A DNA stretch of 64,000 nucleotides, taken from positions 124,001-188,000 of the forward strand of contig NZ_LR217695.1 of the NCBI RefSeq assembly GCF_900698865.1. The letters run 5' to 3'. How positions within the stretch are numbered: the stretch's first letter is position 1; each line of letters starts with the position of its first letter. The stretch comes from Buchnera aphidicola (Cinara cuneomaculata) (GTDB lineage Bacteria; Pseudomonadota; Gammaproteobacteria; Enterobacterales; Enterobacteriaceae). The translations under genes were made by a program, and so were the position numbers. The notes under the pieces were generated by a model that was given only the letters and a program-made list of their open reading frames with translations, was not told the origin of the DNA and ran no database searches. Of the stretch, positions 1 through 10,031 are shown piece by piece.

Positions 1-335
1 TAGGAGCTTTAGAGGTAATTATTTATGCTGGAGCTATTATGGTGTTATTTGTTTTTGTGGTCATGTTAATAAAAAATAATGTATTTAAAAAATACGATCG
101 AGTTAATTCATCAGTAAATTTATATAACATTTTATGTTATATATGTTTAATTATAATTTTATTAATTTTATCGATTCAATTTATTAAAGAAAAAAATAAA
201 GTTTTAATTTTCCATGATATAGCAATAAAACAGGTTAGTCTATATTTATTTAGTAAGTATAGATTTTTAGTAGAATTTACCTCTTTATTACTTTTTTCTG
301 TTTTATTAGCAGTGTGTGTTTTTTTTAAAAAATAA
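1..335 (+). CDS. nuoJ: NADH-quinone oxidoreductase subunit J, C-terminal part (cut by window edge)
   Basis: The reading frame is open from the first bases (codons in phase from position 3), and the visible protein begins with GALEVIIYAGAIMVLFVFVVML, a stretch typical of NuoJ/ND6 with the conserved Glu-Val-x-x-Tyr-Ala-Gly-Ala helix. About 110 C-terminal residues are present; the E. coli protein is 184 aa, so the N-terminal part lies upstream of the window. NuoJ is a membrane subunit of complex I in the proton-translocating arm. The visible part has about three hydrophobic helices. nuoK follows after 39 nt in the usual nuoJ-K-L-M-N order. An ATG at 39 is internal and is not the gene start. Confidence 0.93.
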   Translation, partial: GALEVIIYAGAIMVLFVFVVMLIKNNVFKKYDRVNSSVNLYNILCYICLIIILLILSIQFIKEKNKVLIFHDIAIKQVSLYLFSKYRFLVEFTSLLLFSVLLAVCVFFKK

Positions 336-374
336 AATTAATTTTATATTTTTATAAGGATAATTAAGAGAATC

Positions 375-677
375 ATGTTGTTATTAAATTACGGATTAAT
401 TATATCATTAACAATATTTTTAATGGGTCTTGTGTCATTATTGAAACATAAAAATTTAATATTTATGTTAATTAGTTTAGAATTAATGACTAATGCTGTT
501 GCTTTAGTATTGATATTAGTAGGACATCATTGGAATCAATTAGATGGTCAAATTATGTATGTATTTATTATTACCGCAGCAGCAGCGGAAGTTAGTATAA
601 TGTTAACTTTTTTTTTAAAAATATATAAAGAGTACAATACGTTAGATATATTTAAGTTAAGCGAGATATATAAATGA
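375..677 (+). CDS. nuoK: NADH-quinone oxidoreductase subunit K
   Basis: This 100-residue membrane protein matches the usual length of NuoK/ND4L. Three hydrophobic helices are visible, and the second and third carry acidic residues (SLELMTNA and AAAAEVSIML) that correspond to the conserved membrane glutamates of the quinone/proton channel region. It works in the membrane arm of complex I with NuoJ, A, H and N. Its stop codon overlaps the nuoL start as ATGA at 674-677, which implies translational coupling. A possible Shine-Dalgarno AAGGA lies around 355-360, a little far from the ATG. Confidence 0.96.
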   Translation: MLLLNYGLIISLTIFLMGLVSLLKHKNLIFMLISLELMTNAVALVLILVGHHWNQLDGQIMYVFIITAAAAEVSIMLTFFLKIYKEYNTLDIFKLSEIYK

Positions 678-2539
678 ATTTAATTTATTATGTAGTTCTT
701 TTTCCGTTATTAAGTTGTTTGATATTGATATCTTTACAAAAATTTTTATCAAAAAATTATGTTTCATGGATTAGTATTTCTTCAGTTTTTATGTCTTTGT
801 TATTTTTTTTGTATGTAGTATATGATTACTATATTAAATTTAATATATCAAAAATTTTTTTTATACCTTTATTAAATTGGACGACGGTATATAATTACAG
901 GGTTGAATGGAATTTTTTAATAGATTTTTTTTCTTTATCGATGATTGGAATGGTTTTAATTGTTAGTATAAGTGTGTATTTATTTTCTGTTTGGTACATG
1001 CAAAATTCTTTGGTATATACAAAATATTTTATATATATGAATTTTTTTGTTTCATTAATGATGATTTTTATATTAACAAGTAATTTAATCATTATGTTCT
1101 GTGCTTGGGAATTAGTTGGGGTTTGTTCCTATTTATTAATTGGTTTTTATTATAATCGTCAACGAAATGGATATGCTGCTATTAAATCATTTTTAATGAC
1201 TCGTTTTAGTGATATATTTTTTTTAGTTTCTATTTTTTTGATTTTTTTAAAATTCCATACAGTAGATTTTGTAGTCTTAAAGTATTTTGTTAGTGAAATT
1301 ATATTATTAAATATTCATACTAATTATGTATATTGGATAACTTGTTTTTTGATTATTGCAGCTATAGGAAAATCAGTACAAGTTCCATTGCATACTTGGT
1401 TAATAGGAGCTATGGTTGGTCCGACGCCTGCTTCAGCATTAATTCATGCAGCTACTTTGGTAACTATGGGTGTTTATTTAATAGTACGTATGTATATTTT
1501 ATTTATATATAATACATATGCTATGAGTTATTTAGCTATACTTGGATGTATAACGATTATAATATCAGGTATTTCTGCTATTTTTGAAAATAATATTAAA
1601 CGTATTTTAGCTTATTCTACTATGAACCAAATTGGTTATATGTTTATAGCACTTGGTTCTTATAATATTAAAGGTGCTTTCATTCATTTAATTTGTCATG
1701 CCTTTTTTAAAGCTATATTATTTTTATCAACGGGATCAATTATCAAGTGTACTAATAATGAGCAAAATATTTTTAATATGGGAGGTTTATATAAAAAAAT
1801 ACCTTTAGTATATATAACTTTTTTAATAGGAAGTTGTTCGTTAATATCATTACCGTTTATAACTTCTAGTTTTTATAGTAAAAGTAATATTATACTTAAT
1901 ATTCCATATTATGGAAATAATTTCTTATTGTTATTCAGTTTAATAGGAATATTTTTAACTTCAATATATTTATTTCGGATGATATTTTTGGTATTTCATG
2001 GTTCTAGTAAACCCAAAATTATATTGTTTAAAAAAAAATGGTTTCATAATATATCATTATTTGTATTATGTATAGGTTGTACTCCTATTACTTGGTATGT
2101 AACATCATATTTTTGGGATCAAGTCTATTATTATACATCTAATAGTATATTGGAATATTCTATATATATAGAATATTTTTCTTTTCTTTTATCTGCACTT
2201 GGTTTTATTATTATATATTTAGTATATAAATCAAAAAAATTTTCATTAAAGAATTTTTATTCTAATCAAATATTTAATTTATTACGTACATTAGCACTAA
2301 ATTATTGGTTTTTTGATTCTTTTTATTTTTATGTATTTATACGAACATATTATAATTTTTCAAATTATTTAAATAAAAATAATTTTTATTATATAGAAAA
2401 AATTTTTTTAAATAAAATTTATTGGTTTATTAAACAGTTCTCTAATTTTACTTCTATTAATATTATTTACCATATGAGATGGAATGTTATTTGTTTAACA
2501 CTGTTTTTATTGATTATTTTTGCTGTAAACAACTATTAA
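674..2539 (+). CDS. nuoL: NADH-quinone oxidoreductase subunit L
   Basis: This is an antiporter-like proton-pumping subunit at the distal end of the complex I membrane arm. At 621 residues it is close to the E. coli length (613). Many transmembrane helices are evident. The central motif GKSVQVPLHTWL, followed by GPTPASALIHAATLVTMG, carries the conserved lysine and histidine of the proton path, and CAWELVGVCSYLLIGFYY carries the helix-5 glutamate. The C-terminal part is less conserved and rich in Tyr/Phe, as expected for the long lateral helix region. The start overlaps the nuoK stop by 4 nt. An 83-nt gap separates it from nuoM. Confidence 0.96.
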   Translation: MNLIYYVVLFPLLSCLILISLQKFLSKNYVSWISISSVFMSLLFFLYVVYDYYIKFNISKIFFIPLLNWTTVYNYRVEWNFLIDFFSLSMIGMVLIVSISVYLFSVWYMQNSLVYTKYFIYMNFFVSLMMIFILTSNLIIMFCAWELVGVCSYLLIGFYYNRQRNGYAAIKSFLMTRFSDIFFLVSIFLIFLKFHTVDFVVLKYFVSEIILLNIHTNYVYWITCFLIIAAIGKSVQVPLHTWLIGAMVGPTPASALIHAATLVTMGVYLIVRMYILFIYNTYAMSYLAILGCITIIISGISAIFENNIKRILAYSTMNQIGYMFIALGSYNIKGAFIHLICHAFFKAILFLSTGSIIKCTNNEQNIFNMGGLYKKIPLVYITFLIGSCSLISLPFITSSFYSKSNIILNIPYYGNNFLLLFSLIGIFLTSIYLFRMIFLVFHGSSKPKIILFKKKWFHNISLFVLCIGCTPITWYVTSYFWDQVYYYTSNSILEYSIYIEYFSFLLSALGFIIIYLVYKSKKFSLKNFYSNQIFNLLRTLALNYWFFDSFYFYVFIRTYYNFSNYLNKNNFYYIEKIFLNKIYWFIKQFSNFTSINIIYHMRWNVICLTLFLLIIFAVNNY

Positions 2540-2622
2540 TATAATGTAATTATATTGTAATAATTTTAATAAATTTTTATGTATATATTTTATACTAACT
2601 TATAGTAAGGATCATATATTAC

Positions 2623-4083
2623 ATGATACTTTTGATTTTTATATTAGTACCCTTGTTAGGGGCTATATTATCAGTATTGACAGGGTTTTTAAATGAGAGA
2701 ATTCCTCGCTATATAGCTATTTTTTCTGTGATGGTTTGTTTATTAACTGTATTGTTGATTTATTTGAAAAGTAATAATAATTTTTTAGTAAATTTTACTA
2801 ATCATACTTTATTAGTGACATTTTATAAAAATTGGTTTCCGGAATATGGTATTTCTATTTATTTTGGTGTAGATAATTTATCACTATTAATGATTTTATT
2901 AACTTCATTCATTGGATTATGTTCTATATATTGCGAGTGGAATACATTAAATAATAAGATAGGAATATTTTATTTTTTTTTATTATGGATAATATCCGGA
3001 ATGTTTGGAATTTTTTTATCTTTAGATATGTTTTTATTTTTTTTATTTTGGGAATTGATATTAATTCCTATGTATTTTTTTATTATTTTTTGGAATAAAA
3101 AGAATAAAAATTTCTGTGATATTATTTCTGTTTTTCGTAAATTTTTTATTCATTCTCAAATTTCTGGTTTTTTTTTGTTATTTTTTATACTAAATATAGT
3201 ATGTATACATTATAAAAATTCTGGAATTTGGACTTTTAACTATTTTATTTTAAAAAATATAAAAATTTCTGTATATACTGAGTTTTATTTAATGTTTAGT
3301 TTATTGTTGTCTTTTATTATAAAAATTCCATTATTTCCATTTCATAGTTGGTTACCTGATGTTCAAGCATGTATTTCTCCTTCAGGATCAGTCGATCTAA
3401 TAGGAATTTTATTAAAACCAGCAATCTATGGTTTATTACGATTTTATTTAGTCTTTTTTGCTCGTACATCTCATATTTTATCTTTGGTTTTTATGTGCAT
3501 AGGATTATTTTCAATGTTTTATGGTTCTATAATGGCCTTTGCTCAAACGAATACAAAAAGATTCTTAGCTTATTCTAGTATTTCTAGTATGGGAGTTATT
3601 TTTGCTGCAATGCATAGTGAAAATATAATTGCTTATCAAGGTATTTTATTATATATAGCATCGTATGTTGTATCTACAGCTGCGTTATTGATAATTTTTG
3701 GAAAAATATTTACTCATATTAATACTCAGAATATTTTGTATATGAGTGGGTTATGGTCTTATATGCATATTATTCCGTCATTTTTTTTATTTTTTTCGTT
3801 AGCAATGCTAAATATACCTTTAACAGGTAATTTTAGTGGTGAATTTATGATGTTATTTGGTATTTTTATGCATTGTCCAATTTTAGGTTGTTTTTTTATT
3901 TTTGGTTTATTTTTATCTTCTATTTATTTTTTAAGATTGATACAACAAGTGTGTTATGGTTCTAATTCATTATCTATCATAAAAAATGAATTAAATTTTT
4001 TTGATTTTATTATATTGCTTTTTTTTGCTTTTTTTATATTTTTTTTAGGACTATATCCAAAATTTATTTTAAATTTTTTATAA
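2623..4083 (+). CDS. nuoM: NADH-quinone oxidoreductase subunit M
   Basis: This 486-residue antiporter-like subunit of complex I compares with about 509 in E. coli. The key ion-path motifs are present: FWELILIPMYFF with the helix-5 glutamate, IKIPLFPFHSWLPDV with the helix-7 lysine, and GSVDLIGILLKPAIYGLLRF with a second conserved lysine. At least twelve hydrophobic segments can be followed. The ATG at 2623 is preceded by AAGGAT around 2608, a plausible ribosome binding site. The gene sits between nuoL and nuoN as in other gammaproteobacteria. It would pump protons in the middle of the membrane arm. Confidence 0.96.
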   Translation: MILLIFILVPLLGAILSVLTGFLNERIPRYIAIFSVMVCLLTVLLIYLKSNNNFLVNFTNHTLLVTFYKNWFPEYGISIYFGVDNLSLLMILLTSFIGLCSIYCEWNTLNNKIGIFYFFLLWIISGMFGIFLSLDMFLFFLFWELILIPMYFFIIFWNKKNKNFCDIISVFRKFFIHSQISGFFLLFFILNIVCIHYKNSGIWTFNYFILKNIKISVYTEFYLMFSLLLSFIIKIPLFPFHSWLPDVQACISPSGSVDLIGILLKPAIYGLLRFYLVFFARTSHILSLVFMCIGLFSMFYGSIMAFAQTNTKRFLAYSSISSMGVIFAAMHSENIIAYQGILLYIASYVVSTAALLIIFGKIFTHINTQNILYMSGLWSYMHIIPSFFLFFSLAMLNIPLTGNFSGEFMMLFGIFMHCPILGCFFIFGLFLSSIYFLRLIQQVCYGSNSLSIIKNELNFFDFIILLFFAFFIFFLGLYPKFILNFL

Positions 4084-4141
4084 GTATATCAGATTAGTTA
4101 TATATATTTGTATATAATGTTATCAATTAGGTAATAAAATT

Positions 4142-5617
4142 ATGATTAAATTATTTTATGGTGTTATTCCGATAACACCAATTTTATTATTAATTTCTTC
4201 TGTTATGATTATTTTTTATATTTCTTTTTATAAAAAAAATGTACGTTTAGAAAGTATTGTTACTATATGTAGTTTTTTATTGAGTATAATAACTATATTA
4301 TGTTCAAGGGTATTTTTTTTAGAATACTTTTCTGAATTAGTCAAAATTGATCAATATTCTTACTTTTATATTTTTATGTTGTTATTATCCGGTTTATATA
4401 CATGTATATTTGTGTATCCGTGGTTATTATATAAGAATATACATTCAACAGAATTTTATGCGTTTATTTTATTATCTACTATAGGAGGCATTTTAGTATC
4501 TATTTCGTTTCATTTTTCTACTTTATTTATAGGAATAGAATTATTATTTTTTCCCTTATTAGGTATTTTAATATTTTTTTCAAAATATAAAGTTAATTTA
4601 TTTTATATATTGTTATATTTAATAACATCAGTTTTTTCATCTGTTTTGTTATTATTGGGATTTTCTTTTATTTATTTTATTTCGGGTCGATTATCGTGGT
4701 CTTTTTTTACATATCTTTTTATATACTATCCTACCATTATGCATAATAATATTATGTTACTTGGTATTTGTATAATTTTATTTGCTATTTTTTTAAAATT
4801 ATCAATCTTTCCATTACATACATGGTCTCCGGGTATATATCAATATACTAATTCTTGTGTATTAATATATTTTTCAACCGTTACGAAAATTTCTCTTTTA
4901 TCTTTTCTCGTTCGATTTTTTTATTATATTCCCTATTTCCATAAGATAAAATTATTATATTTGATATTATATTTTATTGGGATATTTTCTCTTTTATTCG
5001 GTAATATAATAGCTATTATACAAAATAAGATTCAAAGATTAATTGGATATTTATCTATTTCTAATCTTGGTTTTTTATTGTTACTAATAACAACATGTTC
5101 TCAAGAAAAATATATATATATGATGAAGTATTTAAACGTGTATATATTTAGTTATTTATTAGGATTGCTTGGTTTTTTTGGTATTAAAAGTATTGTTGAT
5201 TATAATATATATATAAAAAATATTGATGATTTAGAAAAAAATTCATTGGTTGGGTTGTTTTGGTATGATCCTTTTTTAGGTATTATGATGACAATAATAT
5301 TATTATCTTTGTCCGGATTTCCTTTAACGGCTGGATTTTGGGGAAAATTTTTTGTTTTTAAAAATTTAATTCATAATAATTTTATTATTACAACGATATG
5401 TATGATGTTAAGCAGTATAATAGGAGCATATAGTTATATAAATATTATTTTTAGTTTGTATTGTAATCCTACTATTTTAGAAAAAAAATATCTATTACAT
5501 CATTTAAAAATAACTGTATTACAAAAGTATTTAATTATATGTATTGGGATTGTTTTAATTTTTTTAGGTTTATTTCCGAAATTTATATACAAATTATTTT
5601 TTTATGATTTATATTAA
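4142..5617 (+). CDS. nuoN: NADH-quinone oxidoreductase subunit N
   Basis: This is the last gene of the nuo operon. Its 491 residues are close to the E. coli NuoN length (485). It is a polytopic antiporter-like subunit next to the quinone-proximal part of the membrane arm. The motif LKLSIFPLHTWSPGIYQ holds the conserved helix-7 lysine, and the C-terminal region has SLSGFPLTAGFWGKFFVF, a signature of NuoN and Mrp-type subunits. Conservation is weaker than in NuoL/M, which is usual for this subunit. A strong hairpin follows at 5780-5819, consistent with the end of the operon. Confidence 0.95.
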   Translation: MIKLFYGVIPITPILLLISSVMIIFYISFYKKNVRLESIVTICSFLLSIITILCSRVFFLEYFSELVKIDQYSYFYIFMLLLSGLYTCIFVYPWLLYKNIHSTEFYAFILLSTIGGILVSISFHFSTLFIGIELLFFPLLGILIFFSKYKVNLFYILLYLITSVFSSVLLLLGFSFIYFISGRLSWSFFTYLFIYYPTIMHNNIMLLGICIILFAIFLKLSIFPLHTWSPGIYQYTNSCVLIYFSTVTKISLLSFLVRFFYYIPYFHKIKLLYLILYFIGIFSLLFGNIIAIIQNKIQRLIGYLSISNLGFLLLLITTCSQEKYIYMMKYLNVYIFSYLLGLLGFFGIKSIVDYNIYIKNIDDLEKNSLVGLFWYDPFLGIMMTIILLSLSGFPLTAGFWGKFFVFKNLIHNNFIITTICMMLSSIIGAYSYINIIFSLYCNPTILEKKYLLHHLKITVLQKYLIICIGIVLIFLGLFPKFIYKLFFYDLY

Positions 5618-5779
5618 TTAAAGTATATAAAAAGTTTTATTAAAAATTTTTTATATACCGGATTGTTTTATATATAAATAATTTATTTAATAAAATTTAT
5701 ATTTTTATATTTTAAATATTCTGTGTAAATAGACTATTTAAGTCTTGGTTAATATTGTTGATGTATAAATTTATTTTTT

Positions 5780-5819
5780 AATAATATAATGTTGGAATAA
5801 TTTCCAACATTATATTATT
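5780..5819 (+). terminator. Long perfect hairpin after nuoN
   Basis: A 17-bp perfect inverted repeat (arms 5780-5796 and 5803-5819, 6-nt loop) lies 162 nt after the nuoN stop. The loop-proximal part contains GTTGGA/TCCAAC, so the stem is not just A/T. The right arm runs into A/T-rich sequence, but there is no long T run directly after it. It may act as a rho-independent terminator or as a 3'-end stabilising stem for the nuo transcript. Its position between convergent genes fits either role. Confidence 0.7.
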
Positions 5820-5860
5820 TATAGAAATATAGTTGTTGCATAGATTGTTTTAATTGATAA

Positions 5861-5912
5861 TATCAAAATTATAAGATTTATTATAAATCAAATAAATCTT
5901 ATAATTTTGATA
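5861..5912 (-). terminator. 20-bp perfect hairpin downstream of prs
   Basis: A perfect 20-bp inverted repeat (arms 5861-5880 and 5893-5912, 12-nt loop) lies about 40 nt beyond the prs stop on the minus strand. Both arms are A/T-rich. Together with the hairpin at 5780-5819 it fills most of the 334-nt gap between the convergent genes nuoN and prs, one structure facing each gene. I infer it ends or stabilises the prs mRNA. Confidence 0.6.
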
Positions 5913-5951
5913 AAATACCGGAATATATAAAAAATTTTTTATTTTTAATAA

Positions 5952-6893
5952 CTAAAACATTTCAGAGATTGATTGTTCTGTATGAATTCTATGAATAGCT
6001 TCTGCTAGCGTATCAGAGACTGTTAATATATGTATATTTTTTAAAGATTTTATTTTTTTAGAGAGTGGAATTGTATCACATATAATGATTTCATCTATAT
6101 TTGATATTTTTACAATTTCATAGGCTTTACCAGAAAAAATAGGATGAGCAGCATACGCGTAAATATAACGTGCTCCTTCTTTTTTTAAAGAAGTGGCAGC
6201 TTTGCAAAGAGTTTTTCCGGTATCTATGATATCATCTATTAAAATACAGTCTCTATTTTTTACTTGACCAATAATATTCATGACTTGAGAAGAATTTGTG
6301 GAAGGTCTACGTTTATCGATAATTGCCATTTCAGAATCATGTAATAATTTTGCAATAGTTCGTGTTCTAATAATACCACCGATATCTGGTGATACAAATA
6401 TAGGATTAAAAAAATTAATTTTTAATAATTTTTTTAAAAGTATTGAACTACTAGAAATATTATCTATAGGAACATCAAAAAATCCTTGAATTTGTTCGGC
6501 ATGCAAATCAATAGTAAGAATACGATCAACGCCAACATTTGATAAAAAATCAGCAATTACTCGAGCTGTAATAGGTACTCTAGAGGATTGGATTCTTCTA
6601 TCTTGTCGCGCATATCCAAAGTAAGGAATAACGGCTGTAATACGACCAGCCGAAGCTCGTCGTAGAGCATCTATCATAATTATTAATTCCATTAAATTAT
6701 CGTTAGTGGGTGAACATGTTGATTGTATTACAAAAACATCAGAGCCTCTTATATTTTCATTAATTTGGATACTAATTTCTCCATCACTGAATTTACTAAC
6801 TGTAGCTTTTCCTAATTTAATATTTAAATAATGAGCTATTTTTTTTGCTAGTTCTGGAACTGAATTTCCTGAAAATAATTTGATTTTATCCAT
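5952..6893 (-). CDS. prs: Ribose-phosphate pyrophosphokinase (PRPP synthetase)
   Basis: This enzyme makes PRPP from ribose 5-phosphate and ATP for nucleotide, histidine and tryptophan synthesis. Its 313 residues are close to E. coli Prs (315), and alignment by eye is continuous from the N-terminus ([12 protein letters not shown]). The regulatory/catalytic segment [20 protein letters not shown] and the PRPP-binding loop [12 protein letters not shown] are intact. The ATG at 6893 is preceded by AAGAGAT, a good ribosome binding site. It is a single transcription unit between convergent nuoN and divergent prfA. Confidence 0.97.
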   Translation of the reverse strand: MDKIKLFSGNSVPELAKKIAHYLNIKLGKATVSKFSDGEISIQINENIRGSDVFVIQSTCSPTNDNLMELIIMIDALRRASAGRITAVIPYFGYARQDRRIQSSRVPITARVIADFLSNVGVDRILTIDLHAEQIQGFFDVPIDNISSSSILLKKLLKINFFNPIFVSPDIGGIIRTRTIAKLLHDSEMAIIDKRRPSTNSSQVMNIIGQVKNRDCILIDDIIDTGKTLCKAATSLKKEGARYIYAYAAHPIFSGKAYEIVKISNIDEIIICDTIPLSKKIKSLKNIHILTVSDTLAEAIHRIHTEQSISEMF

Positions 6894-7108
6894 ATTGATC
6901 TCTTGTATGATGTATATATTACATATGTAATTAGTGATTTTACCACAAGGAAATTATAAATTATAAAAAATTTTTTTTATTTTAAAAAAAAATAATTATA
7001 TATAAATATATATGATTTTATCATATATATTTAATAATATTATGTTATGATTTATCAAATATACATATTAAATAATATTTTTGCGGTTTTAAGTTAATAG
7101 GTATTTTT

Positions 7109-8182
7109 ATGAAAAAATCAATTATTACAAAATTAAAAAATTTAATAAAAAGATATACAGAATTAGAACAGTTATTATCAAATAATTATACAAAATTTAA
7201 TAAAGAAGAATTTTTTAAATTATCTAAAGAAAAATCAGAATTATTCAGATTAAATGAATCATTTATGCAATGGTTATCTATAAAATCAGAAATTAAAGAT
7301 ATTAAGTTAATGTTAAAAGATCCAGTCGTTAGGACGTTAGCTGAAGAAGAATTATATATATTAAATAATAAAAAAAAACAGATTGAAAGAAAAATAAAAA
7401 TGTTATTACTTCCAGACGATCCGTATGATAAAAATAGCTGCTTTATTGAAATTAGAGCTGCAACAGGAGGATTAGAAGCTGCAATTTTTTCTGGAGAGTT
7501 ATGTAGAATGTATATGAGATATGCTGATTTACGGTCTTGGAAAGTTAGTATTATTAATATGCATGAAGGAGAAAAAGGAGGTTATAAGGTAGTTATTTTA
7601 AAAGTTATAGGAGCGGGAGTATGTAAGCGATTAAAATTTGAATCCGGAGGTCATAGAGTACAACGAGTTCCGCAAACAGAATCTCAAGGTCGTATACATA
7701 CTTCAACATGTACAGTAGCTATTATGCCTGAAGCACCAAAATCAGAAAAAATTATTTTAAATATTAATGATTTAAAAATTGATACGTTTCGTTCTTCAGG
7801 TGCAGGTGGACAACACGTTAATACAACTGATTCTGCAGTCCGTATTACACACATCCCTACGGGCAATGTTGTTGAATGTCAAGATGAACGATCTCAACAT
7901 AAAAATAAAGAAAAAGCTTTGTCAGTTTTGTCTGCTAAAATTTATTCTGAAAAAAATGCACAAAAAGAATCAGAAAGTTCATTAATGAGAAAAAACCTAT
8001 TGGGTACAGGATCAAGATCAGATAGAAACAGGACATATAACTATCCTCAAAATAGAGTAACTGATCATCGTATTAATTTAACTTTATATCGATTAAATGA
8101 GGTTTTATCTGGAAAATTAGATTTATTTATTAATCCATTGTTACAAGAATATCAAGCAGATTTATTATTAATGACAGAATAG
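7109..8182 (+). CDS. prfA: Peptide chain release factor 1
   Basis: RF1 reads the UAA and UAG stop codons and triggers peptide release. At 357 residues it matches the family (360 in E. coli). The universal GGQ motif is in [20 protein letters not shown], and the codon-recognition region is in the preceding domain. The start ATG at 7109 gives a protein beginning [20 protein letters not shown], which aligns with the E. coli N-terminus. prmC, which methylates the GGQ glutamine, follows 24 nt later, the normal operon pair. Confidence 0.97.
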   Translation: MKKSIITKLKNLIKRYTELEQLLSNNYTKFNKEEFFKLSKEKSELFRLNESFMQWLSIKSEIKDIKLMLKDPVVRTLAEEELYILNNKKKQIERKIKMLLLPDDPYDKNSCFIEIRAATGGLEAAIFSGELCRMYMRYADLRSWKVSIINMHEGEKGGYKVVILKVIGAGVCKRLKFESGGHRVQRVPQTESQGRIHTSTCTVAIMPEAPKSEKIILNINDLKIDTFRSSGAGGQHVNTTDSAVRITHIPTGNVVECQDERSQHKNKEKALSVLSAKIYSEKNAQKESESSLMRKNLLGTGSRSDRNRTYNYPQNRVTDHRINLTLYRLNEVLSGKLDLFINPLLQEYQADLLLMTE

Positions 8183-8206
8183 AATGAAATTGATATATAT
8201 AGAATA

Positions 8207-9046
8207 ATGAAAGTTTTTAAATGGATATTTAACGCAAAAAAAAAATTAGTGAATAGTTCAACACCACAATTAGATGCAGAGTTATTAATATGTTACGTAT
8301 TAAAATATTCAAAAAAAGAATTATTTTTAAATTCTATGCGAATAATTAAATTTAATAATTTATTGGTATTACGTTATTTATTAAATAGACGAATATTAGG
8401 AGAACCAATAGAGTATATTATTAATAAAAAAGATTTTTGGTCTTTTTCTTTATTTATTTCTTCTTCTGTTTTAATTCCTAGGCCAGATACAGAAATTATA
8501 GTTGAACAGATTTTATTAAAAGTTTCTTTAAATTTCAAGTTAGTTCTTGACTTAGGAACTGGTAGTGGTGCAATTGCATTAGCAATAGCTACAGAATTTC
8601 CTCAATGTAAAGTTATTGGCACGGATAATAATTTAAATGCCTTATCAATAGCTCGGTATAATGCTAAACAATTAAATAAGAAGAACACTATATTTGTATA
8701 TAGCGATTGGTTCTCACATCTTCCTTGTAAAAAGTTTCATGTAATTGTCTGTAATCCACCATATTTATCTGAACAAGATTTTAATAATTCTTTTACAAAT
8801 CTTATTTTTGAACCATATAATGCATTGGTTTCTGGCAAAACAGGAATAGAATGTATACAGTATATTATAGAAAATTCTTGTTTTTATCTTATTGACGGTG
8901 GTTGGTTATATATTGAACATTGTTATAAACAAACTAATATAGTACAAAGGATTTTTAAAAATAATTTTTTTATAAAAATATCTTCAATAAAAGATTATTC
9001 TAATTGTAATAGAGTGACTTATGGATGTTTTAAAAAAAAAGGATAA
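8207..9046 (+). CDS. prmC: Release factor glutamine methyltransferase
   Basis: This enzyme methylates the glutamine of the GGQ motif in release factors. Its 279 residues match PrmC/HemK (277 in E. coli). It has an N-terminal helical domain and a class I SAM domain with LDLGTGSGAIALAIA (SAM loop) and the catalytic NPPYLSEQ motif. It lies directly behind its substrate gene prfA, probably in one transcript. Older annotations call it hemK. Confidence 0.96.
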   Translation: MKVFKWIFNAKKKLVNSSTPQLDAELLICYVLKYSKKELFLNSMRIIKFNNLLVLRYLLNRRILGEPIEYIINKKDFWSFSLFISSSVLIPRPDTEIIVEQILLKVSLNFKLVLDLGTGSGAIALAIATEFPQCKVIGTDNNLNALSIARYNAKQLNKKNTIFVYSDWFSHLPCKKFHVIVCNPPYLSEQDFNNSFTNLIFEPYNALVSGKTGIECIQYIIENSCFYLIDGGWLYIEHCYKQTNIVQRIFKNNFFIKISSIKDYSNCNRVTYGCFKKKG

Positions 9047-9102
9047 TTTTTATAAAAATTTTTATATATATTAATTTTATTAATTATTATTTAGGATAAA
9101 AT

Positions 9103-9912
9103 ATGATAGATTTTAAGAATATTGATTTTTCTACAATGTCTTTATTTGAAGTTATGATGAAAATAATAGCAAATATTCGTAATGATTTTAATGAGATTAA
9201 AATTATGAATATTTATATAAAAAAAATACAAGAAGTTTTATTCTGTATTTCTGATAAATTCTCAGAAATAGAAAAATTAGAAAAATTATTATTCTTGTTT
9301 TATAAGACTTGGAACTTTGGTAGTGCTATAAATGTATATAAATTATCAGATATGATCTGGTTAGATAACGTAATTTTATATCATAAAGGTAATTCCTTTT
9401 CTTTAGGAATTATTCTGATATATATTGCTAGTCAATTAAATTTGACTATTATACCAATAATTTTTCCAACGCAACTGATTTTAAAATTTCAAAGCCTTGA
9501 GAAAAAAATTTTTTATATTAATCCTATAAATGGAGAAATACTTAATAAGCATATTCTTAAAGTTTGGTTGAAGGGGAATATTAGTTCGTCTACTAAATTA
9601 GAAGAGAGTTACTTACAAGAATCGGAACCATTACTTATTATACAAAAAATTTTAGACATTTTAAAAATTGCTTTAATTGAAGAACGAAGTATTGAGTTGG
9701 CTTTACATGTTAGTAATATACTATTGAAAATTAAACCCAAAGATCCATATGAAATTAGAGATAGAGGATTAATTTTTTCTCAATTACAGTGTTATCATGT
9801 AGCTATTTCAGATTTATTATATTTTATTGAACAATGCCCCGAGGATCCGGTTAGTGACATTATAAAAATGCAAATTCATTCTATTGAACAAAAAAGAAAT
9901 ACTTTACATTAA
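9103..9912 (+). CDS. sirB1: SirB1/YchA family protein (transglutaminase-like with TPR)
   Basis: The protein has 269 residues, the same as I recall for the E. coli YchA/SirB1 family, and aligns with it along its whole length. The central part has VIFPTQLILKF and INPINGEIL, and the C-terminal TPR-like part has KPKDPYEIRDRGLIFSQL and FIEQCPEDPVSD. The family's biochemical function is not established; its place between prmC and ackA is inherited from the prfA-prmC-ychQ-ychA order in E. coli. Retention in a reduced genome implies a needed role. The product assignment is firm at family level only. Confidence 0.88.
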   Translation: MIDFKNIDFSTMSLFEVMMKIIANIRNDFNEIKIMNIYIKKIQEVLFCISDKFSEIEKLEKLLFLFYKTWNFGSAINVYKLSDMIWLDNVILYHKGNSFSLGIILIYIASQLNLTIIPIIFPTQLILKFQSLEKKIFYINPINGEILNKHILKVWLKGNISSSTKLEESYLQESEPLLIIQKILDILKIALIEERSIELALHVSNILLKIKPKDPYEIRDRGLIFSQLQCYHVAISDLLYFIEQCPEDPVSDIIKMQIHSIEQKRNTLH

Positions 9913-10031
9913 ATACTATTTAGTAGAAAATTATTAGTAAATAAATTATTTCTATGTGTTTTTGTAATATTAAATATAAATTATAGTAATTTATATTTTT
10001 GAAAATACATTTTTTAGAAAAAGAGATTTTT

